From: Vandiemenella viatica
Taxonomy: Eukaryota > Arthropoda > Insecta > Orthoptera > Morabidae
NCBI GenBank assembly: GCA_031002005.1
Contig: JARYHS010013631.1
Location: 66,709,832 to 66,773,831 of the forward strand
Reading direction: 5' to 3'
Length of the DNA stretch: 64,000 nucleotides
Of the stretch, positions 1 to 11,032 are shown piece by piece; positions within the stretch are counted from its first letter, which is position 1, and each line of letters opens with the position of its first letter. A program made the translations under genes and the position numbers. The notes under the pieces are model-generated. The model was not told the DNA's origin. It made no database searches and saw nothing but the letters and a program-made list of their open reading frames with translations.

Positions 1-544
1 AAGAGATTCTTTTTTTTTAAAAAAAAAAGCGGGTCATGGAGCATTTTTGAAAATTTCTAATAAAATATTTTATTAAAAAATTTACTATCCATTTCACGAA
101 ATTCTCGTCTTAGGTTTTATGATTCCATATCCGATTCTGAGCGTATGCGATTACCATAATGGACATACTCCGACATGATAACTTACTTGGAAACAAGAAC
201 AGGAGTGGTTTCCCGTTTCCTTCAGTGTGACTGTGTTATTGTTGGTGTGAATGACTATGATAGGATGTGTGATCAATATAGAGTGTTTTTGTATTGTTTG
301 AAATAAGAGATGTAGAATGGAGAGAATGAAACTCTGTGCGTACGCATTTAGGCCTATTCTTCCGAAAAGCACCAAAATGCGCCGCCAGCCCTAACGTCCC
401 CAACCGACGAACGAATCACCATCAACAATTGCGTAGTGCCGATTCCCTCACTCCATACACACTGCGGAGAGCTATGGGATATAGCTGAGGACTCTGAGGC
501 ACAATCTGGTGATTAGAAATTATGTATCCAACCCTGCCGACCAA
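1..544. other. AT-rich sequence, no gene seen
   Basis: No protein-like ORF is recognisable. A run of T followed by a run of A near positions 11-28 forms a simple palindrome. Positions 204-223 match 19 of 20 bases of the RTE 5' segment at 20131-20150, so a small RTE scrap may lie here; this is only a short match. Confidence 0.5.
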
Positions 545-650
545 GTCCCGATGAAAAATTCTTGTAGCGCTAGGATTCGAACCAGTTCCCACCGTGTAAG
601 GCAGCGGACGCGATCACGGTGACGCAACCAACTGAGCCAACAGGGCGGGC
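545..650 (-). repeat. tRNA-derived SINE-like head, degenerate
   Basis: Read on the minus strand, this has a tRNA-like internal promoter: an A-box-like stretch (tggctcagttggttgcgtc) followed about 45 bases later by a B-box (ggttcgaatcc). The spacing and the lack of a clean cloverleaf fit a tRNA-derived SINE rather than a tRNA gene. No tail or target duplication was identified. It is not the same family as SINE-A. Confidence 0.45.
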
Positions 651-1585
651 CTTGTATCAAATGACTGACATAATATTCTTGTCAAAAATTCTATGCTGAA
701 GTATCAAATTTGTTGAAATTACTCTTTTAGTTATTTTGAGAAAACCACAATCATCAGGTAATCTTTAGAAAGATACAAATGGCTTCGATTTTTAAAATAT
801 TTTTCGTATCAGTATTTTAGGAAATAAAGAGGCAATTTGTTTTTTATCCTTTTTCACCAAACCTTTTACAAGAGGAATTAAATGAAAAAAATCCAAATTT
901 CATTTGATAGCAATACCTAAAGAAGATTTTTCCTTCAGCCGCACAATAAAACAGCTGAAACTATTTTTGATCCCATGATTTTTCTAAAGTTTACGTCATA
1001 ACAGCGTTAAGATTTGTAAGAACGAGAGGAGAGCACAGTTACAAATCTCTAAGTTAAAGGGTTAAGAACTTATGAGGGTGTGGCAAACGCACAAATGAGT
1101 ATTTCTGAAAGAGTTCCATGTTTCGTTCAGAAGCTACGGCAAACTATTCAGATTCCATGTTGAACTTCTCTTTATGCGATAAGATTAGGTTATACCGTCA
1201 TGACTGATAAACTGCGCACACAATTTTAACTGTCAGTAACATGACCGGACAACCATTAGTAGTCTCGTGCCTAAAATTGACACACAGCTGTTTATTTATT
1301 GCATGGTGCGTGTAAAGATAATTTATTGCTCGTGTCTTGGTGATAGCATAGTTAATCTGATTTTTTTGCCCTATGCTTTCCGCTAGTTATAAACGCAGTT
1401 AATGATTATACTTCTCTGCGGTTCACTGAAAATATCTCAACTGTTAAAATTTGCAAAGAATTTCCTCGAAACATATTTCTTCTTTCTTCTGTGATTTCCT
1501 ATCCTAACTGATTCAACAGACTGGAAATAAATTGTGTGTGAAATCAATCTGTAAAAATAACACTGTGGATGGCTTTGATATTAAG
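651..1585. other. AT-rich sequence, no gene seen
   Basis: Only short ORFs without recognisable domains. I see no repeat family shared with the rest of the window. Confidence 0.5.
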
Positions 1586-1599
1586 TATCATACGAGTTT

Positions 1600-1916
1600 T
1601 TTTTTTAACTGCTTTACGTCTCTCAACAGCGAGGTCTTTCGAGACGAGAAAGGATGGGGCAAGGAATAGGAAGGAATTCGGACATGGCCTTTTTAAGGAA
1701 GCATCCCGGCATTTGCCTGGAGTGATTTGGGAAACCATGGAAAACCAAAATCTGGATGCCCGGACGGGGATTCGAACCGCCGTCCTCCCGAATGCGAGGC
1801 GAGAACGTTACCGTTACACCGCCATCCTCGGTAAAATTTCAAGGTTGGTGGGATCGAACTTCGAACCCATCGTATCTTATCTCTCCGCCTTAACGACCAC
1901 GGCTAAATAGACATTA
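1600..1916 (-). repeat. SINE-A copy with a dimeric tRNA-like head
   Basis: Full-length SINE-A in minus orientation: the poly(A) tail is read as poly(T) at 1600-1606, then come the 3' hairpin, the conserved core and a tRNA-like head with a B-box at about 1769-1779. Unusually, a second tRNA-like module follows to 1916 (A-box-like tggtcgttaaggc and B-box-like gggttcgaa on the minus strand). The whole dimer is flanked by a perfect 14-bp duplication, tatcatacgagttt, at 1586-1599 and 1917-1930, so it moved as one unit. It belongs to the A2 subfamily by its 3' end (gagagacgtaaa). Confidence 0.85.
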
Positions 1917-1930
1917 TATCATACGAGTTT

Positions 1931-2767
1931 CGTACTTTTTGCAAAAGACACAACCAATCATAGATTTTTTTAATAAGTTTGTGGCTAAGTTTGTAAGTCA
2001 TAAATTACACAGTCATCTCTAATTTTATGAGTAAAGTGCTCGAAGAACTGCCAGAAGTCTCCAGTCACACGCCAACTCTTTTTTTATTATGATGAACGGT
2101 GTGATTTGGAATTTTCACTGAGCGTAGTATAATTTACAATAAAGCTAAATACATATAATTTATAAACTTCAAACTATACCTTGTATCATAATAATCGTAC
2201 ATATCACTAAACAGTAATATCAACCAAAGGGTAGTTTTGACATTAACAACAAACATACAGTTTGTACCTAACATTTGCGTAGCAATTGTCTCAAAGCAAA
2301 GTGATAATAATTTTTCCTTAGCAGCTTACTCACGTGCACATCCTAGTTGTGTGCTACTTCTTTGCCTCAGATTGCGCCGTGTGAAAAATAAAACAAAATA
2401 CTACAGTGTGGACTTATCTGCAGAGAGATATGAAACGAGGGACATCAGCATGCTTACCGTATATGCTAACTCACACACATAAATACACTTCGCTTCAAAT
2501 CATTTCATTAAGGGCACATGAAGAGTTGTGGAACAAATAAAGCCACACACCTAATGTTAGCATGTGAAAATCTGTATACAAATTTTGTTAGGTTATCCCA
2601 TAGGAGATCCTTTCTCCAGCTGTAGGGAGAAAAGTGCATAGAAATAATACGCATTCTCTCTATAATGGCATGTTGGCGATTCATGTTTAAATGGAACCGT
2701 TCTTATAAATATTCTTAACAACATAGTAAAAACACAAGGTAACAGTCACTGTGAAGCGCGCTCTTTT
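1931..2767. other. No gene seen
   Basis: AT-rich sequence with short ORFs only, such as one of 81 codons at 2237-2482 that shows no recognisable motif. Confidence 0.45.
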
Positions 2768-3010
2768 ATGGGCGGAGGTACAGCTCCGCATCTCCAAGTC
2801 TTGACCTGGGGCTCTGAGAACAACATAGCGCCGTCAGCGCCACGCTCCAGCTAACTTTATCAATGCTTCTCCAGTATTAATTGGAGAGTAGGCAGGGAAG
2901 CCGTTCCGCACGTTCAGATTGGAAAAAATGTTCTCGGCTTTATCTGGAATCGAACCCTGGTCGTCCAGGCTGAAGTAACGCACTCTACGGCTTGAGAAAC
3001 GTCACCCAAC
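2768..3010 (-). repeat. tRNA-derived SINE-like element, third family
   Basis: On the minus strand this starts with an A-box-like segment near 3000 and has a B-box (gggttcgattcc) near 2952-2963, followed by a GC-richer body. The body differs from both SINE-A and SINE-B. No second copy was seen in the window, so family status is inferred only from the tRNA-like promoter. Confidence 0.4.
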
Positions 3011-3400
3011 TTTATTTACAATAACATTAAGTGATTAAACGGTAGGGGGATTTAAAAGCTGGATGAGCTAGTTTGAAATAGAAATGGGGCCGTGGATTTT
3101 TCTATGGAGTTAACAAGCGGGCACCCTCCCAAGCCACATTCAGTTTGGCGTCAAATAAGCATCTGGTTTAAAGCATCTCCAAAATGATGCTGACAACACC
3201 ATACTTGTTCTAGTTACCAAGATGTAATGATATTACCTTAACTGATAAAGAATGAATCCCATATCAACATCAGACGAATGTAACAGAACCAGCTAGCACT
3301 CAAAAATTTATAGAAAAAATTCTTACTGCCCTTGTGAGAATTAATTAAAAATATTTGAGATAGCTTAAAGACTGAAAAAGTTGAATGTAATATGTAAGTA

Positions 3401-3695
3401 GAGACTTTCCCGGCGTATTAATGAATTGAATTCTTTACAGGAGTTCAGCCAGATAGCGTCGTAAAAAGACAACGTTTCGACAGCCAGTTCGGTTGCCTTC
3501 ATCAGGTCTATTACTTCAGATATTGTTACCTGAAATCACAAACTAGACAGTTTGTGAGAGTCTAGTAAGACAGTTTGTGACTTCAGGTAATAATATCTGA
3601 AGTAATAGACCTGATGAAGACAACCGAACCGATTGTCGAAACGAAGTCTTTTTACGACGCTATCCAACAGAACTCCTGTCAAGAATTAATTTAAG
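3401..3695. mobile_element. Penelope-type palindromic foldback with hammerhead-like cores
   Basis: The segment is a large inverted repeat: an arm at about 3425-3545 pairs with one at about 3575-3690 with roughly 90% identity, around a small centre. Each arm, read outward from the centre, contains ctgatga, then a short stem-loop, then gaaac, the core order of a hammerhead ribozyme. On the plus strand the core runs from CTGATGA at 3611-3617 to GAAA at 3638-3641, with a 5-bp stem II (gacaa/ttgtc at 3619-3623 and 3633-3637). Penelope-like retroelements are known to carry hammerhead motifs in their terminal repeats. The left flank (gagactttcccggcgtat) resembles the start of the Penelope remnant near 27991. 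One extra A after CTGATGA means ribozyme activity is doubtful. Confidence 0.6.
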
Positions 3696-3699
3696 TTGA

Positions 3700-4857
3700 A
3701 TGTAATGTTTTCTTTCTCATTTTTTTTAAAAAAAAGAAGTATTGGTAGTATTAGGGAATTAGTAATCTCTTGTAAATCTAAATAACTGTTGTGAAGATCG
3801 TATACAATAGTATCAGACAATAACGGAATAATGCTCCTTCTCAGTAGAATGTAACACTACCAATCAAATGGAATATGGCCGAGACTTTGGAACTTAGAAT
3901 GAGCCATTAATAGTTGTCTGTTTACTGTGATTTATAATTTCAGCTGTGGTTAAAACATACAATGATGAAAAGTTAGTTTTAAACGAATTTTGTAGGGATA
4001 ATGTAACACAAACATAAAACTTAATTAAACAAATCTTGACCGAAGCCAGATCCACACAGTACAGCCACCGAATGGAACAGAAACAATAAAGCAAATCAAA
4101 AATATACTCAACGTATATACAACTAACTTAAAAATAATAGTAACAGCAAACGTTTTCCAATCTTCAGCGTACAAAATAGTTATAACAAACGATATATAGA
4201 ATTTCAGTGTTATGCCAAACAGTTGTCAGTTTGCTAAAAATCGAAAATTATTATTTAATGTAGTTTTCCATGAACTCATCCTCTTGTCTTTATGAGGATC
4301 GTGGTGAATTTAAAGCAGAATGGGGAAAAGTATCAATGCGATTTTAAATCTTTTATCTACGCAACCCTCTCAATTATGTGAAACGCTCTGTCGTGACAGT
4401 AATACCTGTTGATAGCTCGCAATATCGTCCAACGAATGTCATTATTTCAGCAAGTAAGAATTGGTTCTCCTGGAAAGTGGCATTATTTCATAGCTTAAGT
4501 TGCGCAACAACTTTTGCTGTGTCTCTATGTCCCGTGACTACGAGACTAAGGTAGTATACCTCAAGCTGTTAGTGGTTATATACTTAATGCAGCTTAGTGA
4601 AATTATTGCGAGGAAAACAGAAATTTTGCACAACTCTATAGACGCAGTGTGAAAAATTCCTAATGATATGAAATCACGCCACTATCTCTGCTGTGCTATG
4701 TTATGCTTTGTGCGTGTGTCATAAATACGAAAAAAATAGTAATGTAGCCACTGGCGGGAGACATGTATCGTTTCACCACACCTACGATACAAATGTCTTA
4801 ATTAAATAATGGTGAAGGAAGTTCACCTGCCTTTCTTAAAAAAATCAAAAAACCTCA
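3700..4857. other. No gene seen
   Basis: AT-rich stretch with no recognisable coding or repeat signature. Confidence 0.45.
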
Positions 4858-4998
4858 TCTGTTACGTAACTCATAAAAGGAATGTGTCTGCTCCCTGTAC
4901 CGTTACTTGATTGTACCGGCGAATGTATGATTAGTAGGCATGCATTGTTGTAACTGTCAGTTTCAACTACCGCGGCTAAAACTGTAAGGAATTGGTTA
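4858..4998 (+). repeat. Left member of a diverged direct-repeat pair
   Basis: This segment and 5807-5967 share ordered blocks in the same orientation: taactca, ctgctccct, ttgattgtaccgg-like text, agtaggcatg, and actgtaagNaattggttag. The copies differ by small indels. They bracket the GC-rich island at 5290-5770. Confidence 0.6.
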
Positions 4999-5289
4999 GT
5001 CAATGCATCGAACAGGTAGTAAACTGTCAACAGACTGCACCCCAAGAATGTGAAATGAAAAAATTTCTCTTGCTACGTTCCATTTCGTTATCACGGATGT
5101 ATGCTGATGACTATGCTGAGACGTGCCAGAGGACATGCACACAATACAAAAGTTTTATTGAAATTATCGACCCCATAAGAATACAGGGTACTGGATCATT
5201 GTCTTTTCATTTGAACAACGTTACATCTGACAACTCTGTATGAAGTAGACAAGGGACAACACTGCTTTTGAAACGAAAGGATCTCTCTC

Positions 5290-5770
5290 TCTCCGCAAGC
5301 TCTGGTTCGCCGCGCCGTAGCTTGTGCTGTGCTGTGTTTGGCGTGCTGCGGGCCTGCCTACCTCTGTCCATGCAAGGTGCCCAGCTAGATGCGGCGTCTG
5401 CGCGTCGTCTGGACCACCGCTCGCGGGGACGCACCTGGATATAACAACTACCCCCACCCGCGCCGCCCCTCCTCCCCCCGCCACCATGCCGCCGCTAATC
5501 CAATTATTTTGCCAGTACCACGTGCGCCTGCCTGTTCCCCTTGGGGTGTCACACGAAGCGACTGCTCGCAGACGAGGGGAGGTAGCCGACGGAGGAGGGG
5601 GTGGAGGTGTTGACGGCGCGGAGGGGTAATGGCGCGCGCATCCACTGCACCCGACCGGACGCCACCCCGATTGATTGCACTCGGGGCAACAGGTCTCCCC
5701 GCCACCCCTCCGCCCTCACACCTCGGCCAGACTGTCACCCAGACAGGGCGGGCACGGCGGCGGAAATTTT
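5290..5770. promoter_or_regulatory. CpG-rich island, possible promoter or captured GC-rich sequence
   Basis: A sharp shift to high GC with many CpG dinucleotides, in contrast to AT-rich flanks. It contains C-rich runs, a CACGTG E-box at 5519-5524 and an ATG in a good context (gccaccatgc) at about 5480-5489. Several overlapping ORFs are open on both strands, but they are low-complexity (Pro, Arg, Gly rich), as expected from GC-rich DNA lacking stop codons, and none looks like a known protein. Unmethylated promoters of insect genes can look like this. The flanking direct repeats instead suggest an insertion or duplication. The role is undetermined. Confidence 0.4.
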
Positions 5771-5806
5771 CCACTAGCTGCCACGTCTGCTACAGTTTAT
5801 TCTTTC

Positions 5807-5967
5807 TAACTCACGAACGGCATTTACCTGCTCCCTCCCCCGTTATTGGATTGTACCGGAGACCAGTAGGCATGAGCTATTATTACTGCAAATTTCAACA
5901 ATCATTTGAATTAATTATCCCTACGGGCCTCTGATAATACTGTAAGCAATTGGTTAGCAATGTTAGG
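5807..5967 (+). repeat. Right member of the diverged direct-repeat pair
   Basis: Partner of 4858-4998, about 950 bases downstream in the same orientation. It retains the taactca, ctgctccct, gattgtaccgg, agtaggcatg and actgtaag-aattggttag blocks in order. Confidence 0.6.
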
Positions 5968-6661
5968 CAACTTATAAAATAATTTTTCCTTTACACTCAT
6001 CCAGCAACTGCGACCTTCCATTTAGAAACTCGAGAAAGCGAGCACTAAATACAGCAAATTATCGCGGGAAACTAGCTGAATATGTCCGGTGATTAAACAT
6101 GACGTTTCAGCGGTGAGGTTTTGTCGCCACTTTCTACTTCAGAATGACGACAAAGCGTATTATCCCCAAAACATCGTATCTGCTAAATTCTCGAGAAAGT
6201 TCTTTTCGCATACAACCTCGAGAAAAATTTCGTTCGTTTAGAGACTGACATGAACTGCTTCTTTTTCGATTGCACGCTTTCTTTAACGAATTTTCCATAG
6301 TAGCATCACTAGATTCAAATCGTCAAACCTTCCGAGGCGCGTTTCAGGAACAAATAAAATTTGAGTTTTGATATGACTACGTCTACACACTCAGTGGCGT
6401 AATCATCAAATCTAACCGGTACGTACACATATGAAGACTTTCAGAGCCCATTACCCAGCAATAATACAACAGTTACGGGTTGGTTCTATATCTTGTATAT
6501 CCATGTATCCCTCCTGCCACCCCTCTATACTCTACTGTAGGGTCCAGGTCACCACCCACGGATTCCTTGTATCCAATAGAATTCAGATCACCACTACGAT
6601 CATTAGTGTATACTTTTTGGGTTCAGTTTAAAGTAAGTGCGTTAAGAGGAAAGTCATTGGA
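5968..6661. other. No gene seen
   Basis: Mixed-composition sequence with short ORFs only. No recognisable element. Confidence 0.45.
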
Positions 6662-6780
6662 ATTTTTTTTTAGCAATATTTGGCCTTTTATGGGAAACAT
6701 CACGGCATTCACTGCAGTGATTTGAGGAAACTACGGGAAACCGAAATCTGGGTGACCGGATGGGTCGAACCTGCATCCCC
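6662..6780 (-). repeat. SINE-A fragment, strongly diverged
   Basis: Core blocks of SINE-A are recognisable in minus orientation: poly(T), ggccttt, atcacggcattcact, gtgatttgaggaaac, aaatctgg, then a decayed B-box. The segment just after it has a short hairpin, ctactcaaatc with gatttgagtag, at about 6783-6848. Confidence 0.65.
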
Positions 6781-7841
6781 AATCTACTCAAATCCTTTTG
6801 GTCTATAACGAGTACAAAACTTTCTGGATCCATTAACGATTTGAGTAGAGTCAACGACAGCACTGCATACCCTTTTCTCGAAGCGATTCGGGCCATTTTT
6901 GTACCTGAATTTCTTAGGTGGTATTGATGCTACATCAGATTTCTGTTATGTATAGATATCAGCAATCTTAGCAAACATACTAAATTTTATTTCATTACTA
7001 CTCTTCGTTCGGATGTTATTAATATGCAAATTTCACTGATGTCACTCACTCCATCATTGACTGCCTTACTGATAATCATCAAAACTCTAAGATACTTTCC
7101 CTAGTAGTAGAAAGCTGAAATTTGGTACATAGATGATATTTTACCCACATATTACAAGCACAATCTAAAACTTGTAAAGTTCCATATATCTACCTCTTAC
7201 CTAACGTGAAATCACTTTCTACATCAATAACTTTGTGTACCTCAGATTTTCATTGCAGAGTGAGCTTACTGAGTTTAATTAATGTGCCAAATTTTGCTTC
7301 TTTCCTTTCCTTACTTTGGAAGTTAGTGAAACTCAAAATGTTATTTCGACGACGGCACCCCGACATCAAAAATCCTCTGTACTTCCAGTAATCTAGAAAC
7401 CAATAATTTGGCACACATATATGGTTTATCCCTAAATCATAAGAAAAGTCTAATATTGGTGTTTTTCCCCGTATTTGTTTGATAAAAATCCCAAAACATG
7501 AAAAATTCTGGCACATATTTTGGGTTAATTGATTTGCTCCGGATGAAGCTATATGCCTGAGTTTTCTTTAATGCATAGAGATCAGCAAGTTTAACTGTCA
7601 TCTTTGTTCCTATGCTTAGTTTGCAAGTTACTCGTTATTTACTTATGGTGGTATTTAAACCAGCGGCAATCTGCATTGCTCTGCTACGGAGCATACCCAT
7701 TGTTTTCAAAGAGTGGGACATCATATTGATGTCTTCAATTCTGAAATGTTCTTATTCACTGATTTTCGATGAATTTAATCATTACATTTGAGTGACGATT
7801 CAGAATAAGCGATTAACTTACAAAAAGAAATGAGACCCAAG
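6781..7841. other. No gene seen
   Basis: AT-rich, short ORFs only, no recognisable family. Confidence 0.45.
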
Positions 7842-8377
7842 AAAAACAGTACTTGTAAAAATAGGCCAAGTCTCGTTCTCGTGTAGTGACCAAAAGTTAT
7901 GATGTCTTCTTCTGAACCAAGTCTACGCTTTACAGTGTGTATTCACTTCACTATGTAAAACAGAATGGCTTCTCTCGGTGCTATAGATTTTATTTAGAAT
8001 AAAAAAAAAATTATGGTTACTAGGCTATTATGCATGTCATAATTTTTACTGAAATGGAAGGCATAATATACACTTGTGAAATTCGCAAAAGTGCGAGGGA
8101 AATCTAAGATTTTATGTTTTTTTTTAAGTTTGATGAAGTAATACATTAAGGTCTTTATATATACGTTTACTAAAAAAAAGGTATGCACAATGGCCAAGTC
8201 ACCAGAATTTTTTTTTATTCTAAATAAATTCTATAACACCGAAAGAAACCATTATGTTTTAAAAAGTGAAGTGAATGCACACTGTAAAGCGTAAACTAGG
8301 CTAAGAAGAAGATCTCGTAACTTTTTGTCACTACGCGAGTACGAGACTTGGCCTGTTTTTACAAGAATTGTTTTTGT
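7842..8377. mobile_element. Foldback element with ~195-bp inverted arms
   Basis: The left arm at 7842-8036 is the reverse complement of the right arm at about 8181-8377, with long perfect stretches (for example cgctttacagtgtg in the left arm and its complement in the right). A ~145-bp AT-rich centre has no coding capacity. A third arm-like sequence stands alone at 12603-12780, which makes this a repeat family and not a local palindrome. Long inverted arms with little in between fit a foldback or MITE-type non-autonomous DNA element. The superfamily is unknown and no target duplication was identified. Confidence 0.8.
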
Positions 8378-9385
8378 GGGATGTTAGTTATTCAACAAAC
8401 GATTACAAAAATAGACTCTTTATTTCTAGTTTATATGAAATTTCCATAATACTTTGTCTCCCTAACAAAAGATCGTACATGCAGGATAAGAAAAAGAAAA
8501 TTGTACAATTATGACTTGAATGTCGGGTGCGTAAGCGAATGGCACAAGGCAATCGCAATTCACGTCGTTGTCCAATACTCGTTTCCGAGTTTATGTTTCT
8601 CAATGTGCGTGTAGTCACATATTTTCGTGGGCGTCGTTGGTGGCAAATTAGGCCAATCCTGGCATAAAATAATCGCCCGCACATCTAATTGTAGGTGGTG
8701 GACGTGGTTGGGTTTGTCGGGTGTTTTGTGTATGACGAGCTTTTATTGTCCGTCTTCGTTGTTCCTTTCCAAACAGTGCGACAACCGAGGAGGTGGTTTT
8801 GCGATCCTTTGTAAGGTTATATATGATCAGTTCTATGTTTGAGCTGTTTGAACTGGTCATTGTAGTACTCTTAAAGGAACAACTAGGTCTTTTGCCATTG
8901 CTGATGACTATTTAACATTTGTCGAGGGAGTCTTTTGGTGCTCATACGTTGAATATGTCCTGTACTTCTGAGTTGTAAACCAAAAATTAGTTTTCATACA
9001 CAGAGTGCTTAAGAAAACCAACTCAATTCGTTACCATTCATCTACAACAATGAGTGAAACTACCTTAAAGCTAAGGACAATAATTCATCCCATCACCATT
9101 ACTCCACACGCGACGCATTATTGAATGTCCTCTGCGTCACTTCATCCTCTAACTACTTCGAGTATGCATGCAGTTTGCCAATTTAAAAAAATCCCATCAT
9201 TATCTTTCTGCGAGGTAGATACCAATATCACAACCTGACTTTATCACGATGAAGCCTGAAATCTTACATGTTACGCGAAAGCTTAGCAACACTCTAGACA
9301 AATCCCACACTTTGTCATCTATTCAAAGTACCGCATCTTCTCGTCGGAGTAGTAACACTCCAGAGCACTGAGTGGTGAGATCATC

Positions 9386-9391
<6 letters not shown>
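8378..9391. other. No gene seen
   Basis: No supported coding region. ORFs of 70-93 codons on both strands at 8403-8860 overlap each other and show no domain. Confidence 0.4.

Positions 9392-9478
<87 letters not shown>
9392..9478. repeat. Compound microsatellite, (A)n then (CA)n
   Basis: A run of about 56 A is followed directly by about 14 CA units. It could derive from the poly(A) tail of a retroelement that has since expanded, but no adjoining element is recognisable. Confidence 0.95.
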
Positions 9479-9480
<2 letters not shown>

Positions 9481-9822
9481 TAGTCGATAATATTACAATC
9501 TGTTCCGGAGGGGTTAGCAAAACGTGACAACCTGGCATCCATTAGATGCCTTAAAGAGTCATGAGTAGGTAATAAAGAGCGAATTCAAATCGGTAGAGTA
9601 CCTCTTCCACTTTGTTCCTTCCATCCTGTTTGTAGGGAGTTGTTTAAATCATCTACATTTTTGTTGTCGTAACGATGATTTCCGCTTCAAGGATATTACA
9701 CGTCAAGATTCGAAAACAGTGATACTTATTTCTTTCCTAGCGATGAAACAGACAGACATCTACTGACCACACAATCTAGCTATCTGGTTTTATTCTTCAC
9801 AGAAAACTCTGGAGAAGTACAA

Positions 9823-9980
9823 ATGCTTTTAGGACCGGTCATTGGTTGGTATCACAAAATGTTACACAAAAGGAAGTATGAAACTTTTTCTGAAGTTGTA
9901 ATGGCTGCACGACATGAATTAACAAACATTGAACGTGGGATGGTATTTGGCACTAGAAGCATGGGGCATTCTATTACCAC
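9823..9980 (+). pseudogene. Tc1-like transposase, N-terminal fragment
   Basis: The peptide from this frame (SEVVMAARHELTNIERG and MGHSI) aligns with the amino-terminal helix-turn-helix region of the Tc1-like copy at 36.4 kb (VIVAARHE-like text, then VGHSISEAA). Tc1/mariner transposases bind their inverted repeats with this domain. Similarity stops near 9976 and resumes only at about 11033 with the C-terminal part, so the middle of the gene, including the first catalytic Asp, is replaced by unrelated sequence. Non-functional. Confidence 0.55.
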
Positions 9981-11032
9981 AGGTGGCACAGTTAATCAAA
10001 AAGTTAACTCCATTAATCGTTAATCCGCTACTTAATATGATAACTTCGATAATCGTTAAAGCAGGGCGCTAATTACCCCGCCGTCGACGCGCCCTTAAAC
10101 AACAACAACAACAACAATCGTTAAAGCGTTATAGTTTTGCAAATTTAAAGCAAGTTATCCGCTTAAAGTTAACTATCCAAAAGTTGTACTGATGTTTGAG
10201 CATTGTAAGAATTATTACTGCACGTTTTATCAAGGTATTATGTACCGTGATTCGTGATACAAGTGTAGATTTCTTTATGAAAACTAACAAATTGGGATCG
10301 CACTTGAAGAAGGCTTAAAATTTTATTTCTTTTTCCCGACTAGTTGATCCTGCTTTTTATTTTTACAAACTATACATATCTGGATTTATGCATCTTCTTC
10401 ATATGTTGTTTAAGATTATTAAGTTTAGAAACGTGATCCTTGATCATAGAAATTATAGGAAAATATAGTTTATTTTCATAAGGCAATTGTTCTCTCAATC
10501 TTGATGAAAATACTACAAATTTGCCAAGGATTTTTTTATCTTCTCATTGCTATTGCTGAAGTTGCTACTTTCACTAACATATTCTAGATTTTCAGTTCCA
10601 TCATGTAATCATCTAAAGAACGTCAATTTAATGTATTTCATTCACAAACAGCAAACCAACACGAACTAAAAAGTGGCACTTCTTTCCTCCTTGTAAAAAA
10701 ATAAGTTCATAAAAATATCAATATCAAAGTCAAGTGAGCGGCGGTTTGCGGACGTAAAATACAAACACTACACAACTCTAGTGTTCGTGTTCACACCCAC
10801 ACCATGCCTAGCATAACAATAGAAATGCATCACACTCAGACTCGCCCTCGCGTTTCACATTACCTAATTCGTTTACCATACAAGCGCGGCGTGGCGCGCA
10901 ATTCAAACAAACGAAATAAAATCAACTACCAATGGAACGGACCAAAATTAAAGGAAGCCCAATTTAACGGAAGTTAAGAAGACCGTTAATGCTCGTATTA
11001 AGCTACTACGAGACTATTTGCAGCCGGTAATT
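9981..11032. mobile_element. Unclassified sequence between two Tc1 fragments
   Basis: Begins with repeated gttaat/gttaac motifs (gttaatcaaaaagttaac, attaatcgttaatcc) and ends with related text (taacggaagttaagaag, ccgttaatgc). It has no coding potential. The gttaac-rich ends suggest a non-autonomous DNA element inserted in the Tc1 copy, itself hit later by the LINE stub at 10063. Ends and target duplication are unresolved. Confidence 0.35.
10063..10115 (+). mobile_element. 53-bp 5'-truncated LINE stub with (CAA)n tail
   Basis: A GC-rich block (ccgccgtcgacgcgccc) ends in a (CAA)n-type tail and is flanked by a perfect 12-bp direct repeat, aatcgttaaagc, at 10051-10062 and 10116-10127. A short simple-repeat tail plus a target duplication is the hallmark of target-primed reverse transcription. 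It therefore reads as the extreme 3' end of a non-LTR retrotransposon, truncated almost completely on arrival. Confidence 0.75.

Noticed and set aside
5207..5774. Overlapping ORFs on both strands in the CpG-rich island
   Set aside because: GC-rich DNA has few stop codons; products are low-complexity and mutually antisense, with no domain.
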